Shown here: piece after piece, positions 59,975 through 62,178 of the stretch
Layout: the number at the start of each line of letters is the position of its first letter
Numbering within the stretch: the first letter of the stretch is position 1
Assembly (NCBI GenBank): GCA_902362805.1
Contig: CABIXY010000012.1
Span: 1-62,178 of the forward strand
Origin: Eubacteriaceae bacterium
Lineage (GTDB): Bacteria > Bacillota > Clostridia > Peptostreptococcales > Anaerovoracaceae
Length of the DNA: 62,178 nucleotides
Direction of reading: 5' to 3'
Notes under the pieces: generated by a model
The model's database searches: none
What the model was told of the DNA's origin: nothing
The model's input: only the letters and a program-made list of their open reading frames with translations
Translations under genes and position numbers: made by a program

Positions 59975-60844
59975 TCAAACTAGTCCTAGCTGGACATCTG
60001 CATAGGCCAACCCCATCAGGCTGCCAAAATAAGCGATTAAATACATGAAGATCCCACCAATTTGTATGACTCTCTTCTCTGCTATTGCCTCCAAGTATAT
60101 GCCCAAAATAAATAATGCAGGTGCTAGAAGTGAAGAAATCATGGAGAATTGACTCAAAATCTCTTCCTCTAAATTGTTTAAAAACTTTCCGCTGTATATT
60201 AAGTAGATATTCAGCGGGATTTCCAAAAAGATGAGCAAGGCAAGAATTCCATTCCATACAATATTCCACCAAGCGTCTATCTTTGTCAAAAGATTTTCAC
60301 GCCCCAGCTTCTTATAGGAAAGGGCCGCGATAGCGGGTATGATGTACATGCCCATAACAAATCCCATTAGCAAGATTAATGCAATACCGCCGCACCACCC
60401 GAGGCGATCTAGTTTCTTATCGTGGAACAACAAAAAATACATGATGATAAACCCTATCATGCCGCCGATAATAAAACTCCATTTAATTCGATTTTTCTGT
60501 AGTGATTCTCTCTCCTCTTTGCTGTAATAGGCATGAGGAATAGAACTCCCGCTTTCATTGACAAAAAGATACATTCCATCTTCACTGATGCGTTTCAAAA
60601 ATTTCCAGCCAATCTGCTCATAGAATTCTTTCATCGGCTTGACCTCTAAATCATCCGGCCCACCAAAACCTGGCGGCAAAACTTCAATAGTATACTGTGG
60701 ACGAATACCTGTGCATGGTACAAAACTGACGATGTTGCTTATATTTCTCACTTTCCAGCCAGCCTCCGCCATCCGGTTCAGCATGACCTCTGCTTCATCA
60801 GCACTATAGCTGTTGTACTTCCAAAGTTTAAATCGGTATTTCAT
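59975..60844 (-). CDS. DUF2812 membrane protein, copy 2
   Basis: 289 residues. An N-terminal soluble DUF2812 domain (about 1-115; YRFKLWKYNSYSADEAEVMLNRMAEAGWKV) is followed by four hydrophobic segments (about 135-285). Paralogue of the gene just upstream, from which it is separated by 4 bases. Function unknown; members often sit with PadR regulators and ABC exporters, and a role in membrane stress has been suggested only by association. Confidence 0.8.
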   Translation of the reverse strand: MKYRFKLWKYNSYSADEAEVMLNRMAEAGWKVRNISNIVSFVPCTGIRPQYTIEVLPPGFGGPDDLEVKPMKEFYEQIGWKFLKRISEDGMYLFVNESGSSIPHAYYSKEERESLQKNRIKWSFIIGGMIGFIIMYFLLFHDKKLDRLGWCGGIALILLMGFVMGMYIIPAIAALSYKKLGRENLLTKIDAWWNIVWNGILALLIFLEIPLNIYLIYSGKFLNNLEEEILSQFSMISSLLAPALFILGIYLEAIAEKRVIQIGGIFMYLIAYFGSLMGLAYADVQLGLV

Positions 60845-60848
60845 TTCA

Positions 60849-61673
60849 CTATATCCCTTCTACCAAAAGCAAAACAAATCCTGGCGAGATAATGCTGATA
60901 TACATTAGCAAAATCCCTGTTACATCAAAATGTTTCGCAGCTCGTATAAAACCGCCAAGAAAAAATATAAATGGTGTCGCGGCTGTAAGTATGATTCCCA
61001 GAACACTAGGATAGATGTTTATGTAACAATACAGCAAGTAGACGATCAAGCCGACTCCAATGATAACCGCGCCTCCGCAAGAAACAAGTGCAAAGTATTT
61101 ATAGATGGGTGATTTCTGCAGAATAATCCCTTCTTCTGCATACTCTGCAGCCTTTTTATGATAGCGATATTCTTTAAACGCCAGAACAATGCTCAGCATA
61201 GCCATCGTACAAATTCCCGCTAAAACATAGTATTCAGTGCTCCCCCATCCACTCTTAAAATCCTGAAAAAAATTTATGAGCAAGACAATCGCTAATATGG
61301 CTAAGCCACTGAGCGGATTAGTCGATTCTGCTACTTCTAAAACATTCTGATATTTGGTCATCTCATCTGTAAAAGGCTGCTTTGCATTCTTATCTTTAGC
61401 CTCAAAGATACACAAGCCGCTTCTGATTGCTCTCACCTTGCGCCAGCCAGCATCTTCACAGATGCGAACAAAATCAGTATCATTTTCTTTTATGGGAACA
61501 ATCGAATAGCATGTTTTTCTACCTCCCAGTCTTTTTTGGTAGACAGCAAGAGGAAACCACTCTGTCGCCACGCCTTCTATATCCCAGCCTTCTTCGCTCA
61601 TACGGTTGAGGTGCTTTTCAGCTTCTTCATAATCAAATAAGCCGTATCTCCAGAACTCCAGTTTGTACTTCAT
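60849..61673 (-). CDS. DUF2812 membrane protein, copy 1
   Basis: 274 residues. DUF2812 domain at about 1-110 (EFWRYGLFDYEEAEKHLNRMSEEGWDI, CEDAGWRKVRAIRSGLCIFEA), then four hydrophobic segments. AGGAGG lies 5 bases before the ATG. First gene of the DUF2812-DUF2812-PadR operon. Confidence 0.8.
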   Translation of the reverse strand: MKYKLEFWRYGLFDYEEAEKHLNRMSEEGWDIEGVATEWFPLAVYQKRLGGRKTCYSIVPIKENDTDFVRICEDAGWRKVRAIRSGLCIFEAKDKNAKQPFTDEMTKYQNVLEVAESTNPLSGLAILAIVLLINFFQDFKSGWGSTEYYVLAGICTMAMLSIVLAFKEYRYHKKAAEYAEEGIILQKSPIYKYFALVSCGGAVIIGVGLIVYLLYCYINIYPSVLGIILTAATPFIFFLGGFIRAAKHFDVTGILLMYISIISPGFVLLLVEGI

Positions 61674-61725
61674 AGCTCCCTCCTAACTGTCATCTATTGT
61701 AACGATTGCGTTTATATCATTAATC

Positions 61726-61769
61726 GATATATCTAACATCAATATATCACTACTCAATATAGATGTCAA
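61726..61769 (-). promoter_or_regulatory. Promoter with overlapping inverted repeat, candidate PadR operator
   Basis: On the minus strand TTGACA and TATATT are separated by 17 bp. A perfect inverted repeat GATATAT-N9-ATATATC (61726-61748) covers the -10 box, so a bound protein would block transcription. PadR, encoded at the end of the operon, is the obvious candidate. Confidence 0.6.
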
Positions 61770-61802
61770 TGCAAATTACAGATATTTATCAATTTCAGCA
61801 CA

Positions 61803-61834
61803 AAAAGAAGACTCTGAAGCAGAGTCTTCTCTCG
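61803..61834. terminator. Bidirectional-looking terminator hairpin
   Basis: AGAAGACTCTG pairs perfectly with CAGAGTCTTCT around AAG, with A-rich and TCTC flanks. Confidence 0.7.
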
Positions 61835-62178
61835 TCTGATATACGCGCGTTATCAAAAACATATCTCAATCCATAACAAAGCCGAGCAAGTTGAATGTAA
61901 TTTGTTTGTTATTTTTTTAAAATATAAATGCTCTAGTTTCACCATAGATTAAAATATCTATATATATGATATAAGTTTTTTCTGCGTTTGTCAACTGTAA
62001 GTACAATAACTTATGTCCCGTTCTATACTAAAAAACAGACTGCGAATGCAATCTGTCTTTTAAGAAAACCGGCAACACTCCCTGCGGTCGTTCCTCCGCT
62101 CACCCTGTTCGCTGCGCTGTCCCGTTTCTGACGCTGCCTGCGGCAGCTAAAAAAAGACAACCCTACTGGATTGTCTTT
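61835..62178. other. Gene-free end of the window
   Basis: No gene is visible. Two more hairpins occur: ACAGACTGC/GCAATCTGT followed by CTTTT (about 62034-62060), and AAAGACAA/TTGTCTTT at the very end (62153-62178). These look like terminators of genes that lie outside the window on the right. Confidence 0.5.

Overview
The window looks like a chromosome segment of an anaerobic Gram-positive member of the Clostridia. The signs are strong AGGAGG-type ribosome binding sites, sigma-A promoters with 17-bp spacers, a one-chain pyruvate:ferredoxin oxidoreductase, a BofA-like protein of the sporulation lineage, an ECF transporter and many B12 riboswitches. A family-level placement cannot be made safely from this sequence alone.

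Layout. 1-5.3 kb holds a proline-rich surface protein whose start overlaps a divergent GHKL sensor kinase, then a YitT-type membrane protein and a YbaK/EbsC deacylase-like protein. 5.7-5.9 kb carries three phased copies of a 67-bp palindromic unit. 6.2-10.9 kb holds three tandem sodium-coupled (NSS) amino-acid transporters, each with its own promoter and terminator. 11-25.6 kb is housekeeping: PFOR, a BofA-like protein, DUF2508, recR, ybaB, dnaX, SRP RNA, an MBL hydrolase, an AIR-synthase-like protein, ligA, pcrA and a Bax-inhibitor-1 protein. brnQ follows at 25.8-27.2 kb.

From 27.4 to 56.2 kb, all on the minus strand, lies a B12 locus with seven cobalamin riboswitches. Each has a consensus promoter with an exact 17-bp spacer and a terminator-type expression platform. 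They control a TIM-barrel protein; a cysteine-rich protein; a set of exported or membrane-anchored proteins carrying DUF4430 domains (the fold of the C-terminal domain of transcobalamin and intrinsic factor); a secreted alpha/alpha-barrel protein resembling the other half of intrinsic factor; two small unknown proteins; and a complete ECF transporter (T, fused A-A, S) led by a protein with homing-endonuclease-associated repeats. A Dph6-like ATP pyrophosphatase of a family previously linked to B12 salvage and a 3' remnant of a BtuD-like ABC ATPase also lie here. My reading is that this is a surface corrinoid capture and uptake system in which a bacterial, split counterpart of intrinsic factor hands B12 to an ECF importer, possibly after loss of a BtuCDF importer. 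A toxin-antitoxin cassette flanked by 56-bp direct repeats has inserted into the locus.

From 56.4 kb to the end are an SGNH-like protein with a SemiSWEET-like membrane protein, a LysR regulator facing an M20 peptidase, and two DUF2812 membrane proteins with a PadR regulator and a candidate operator.
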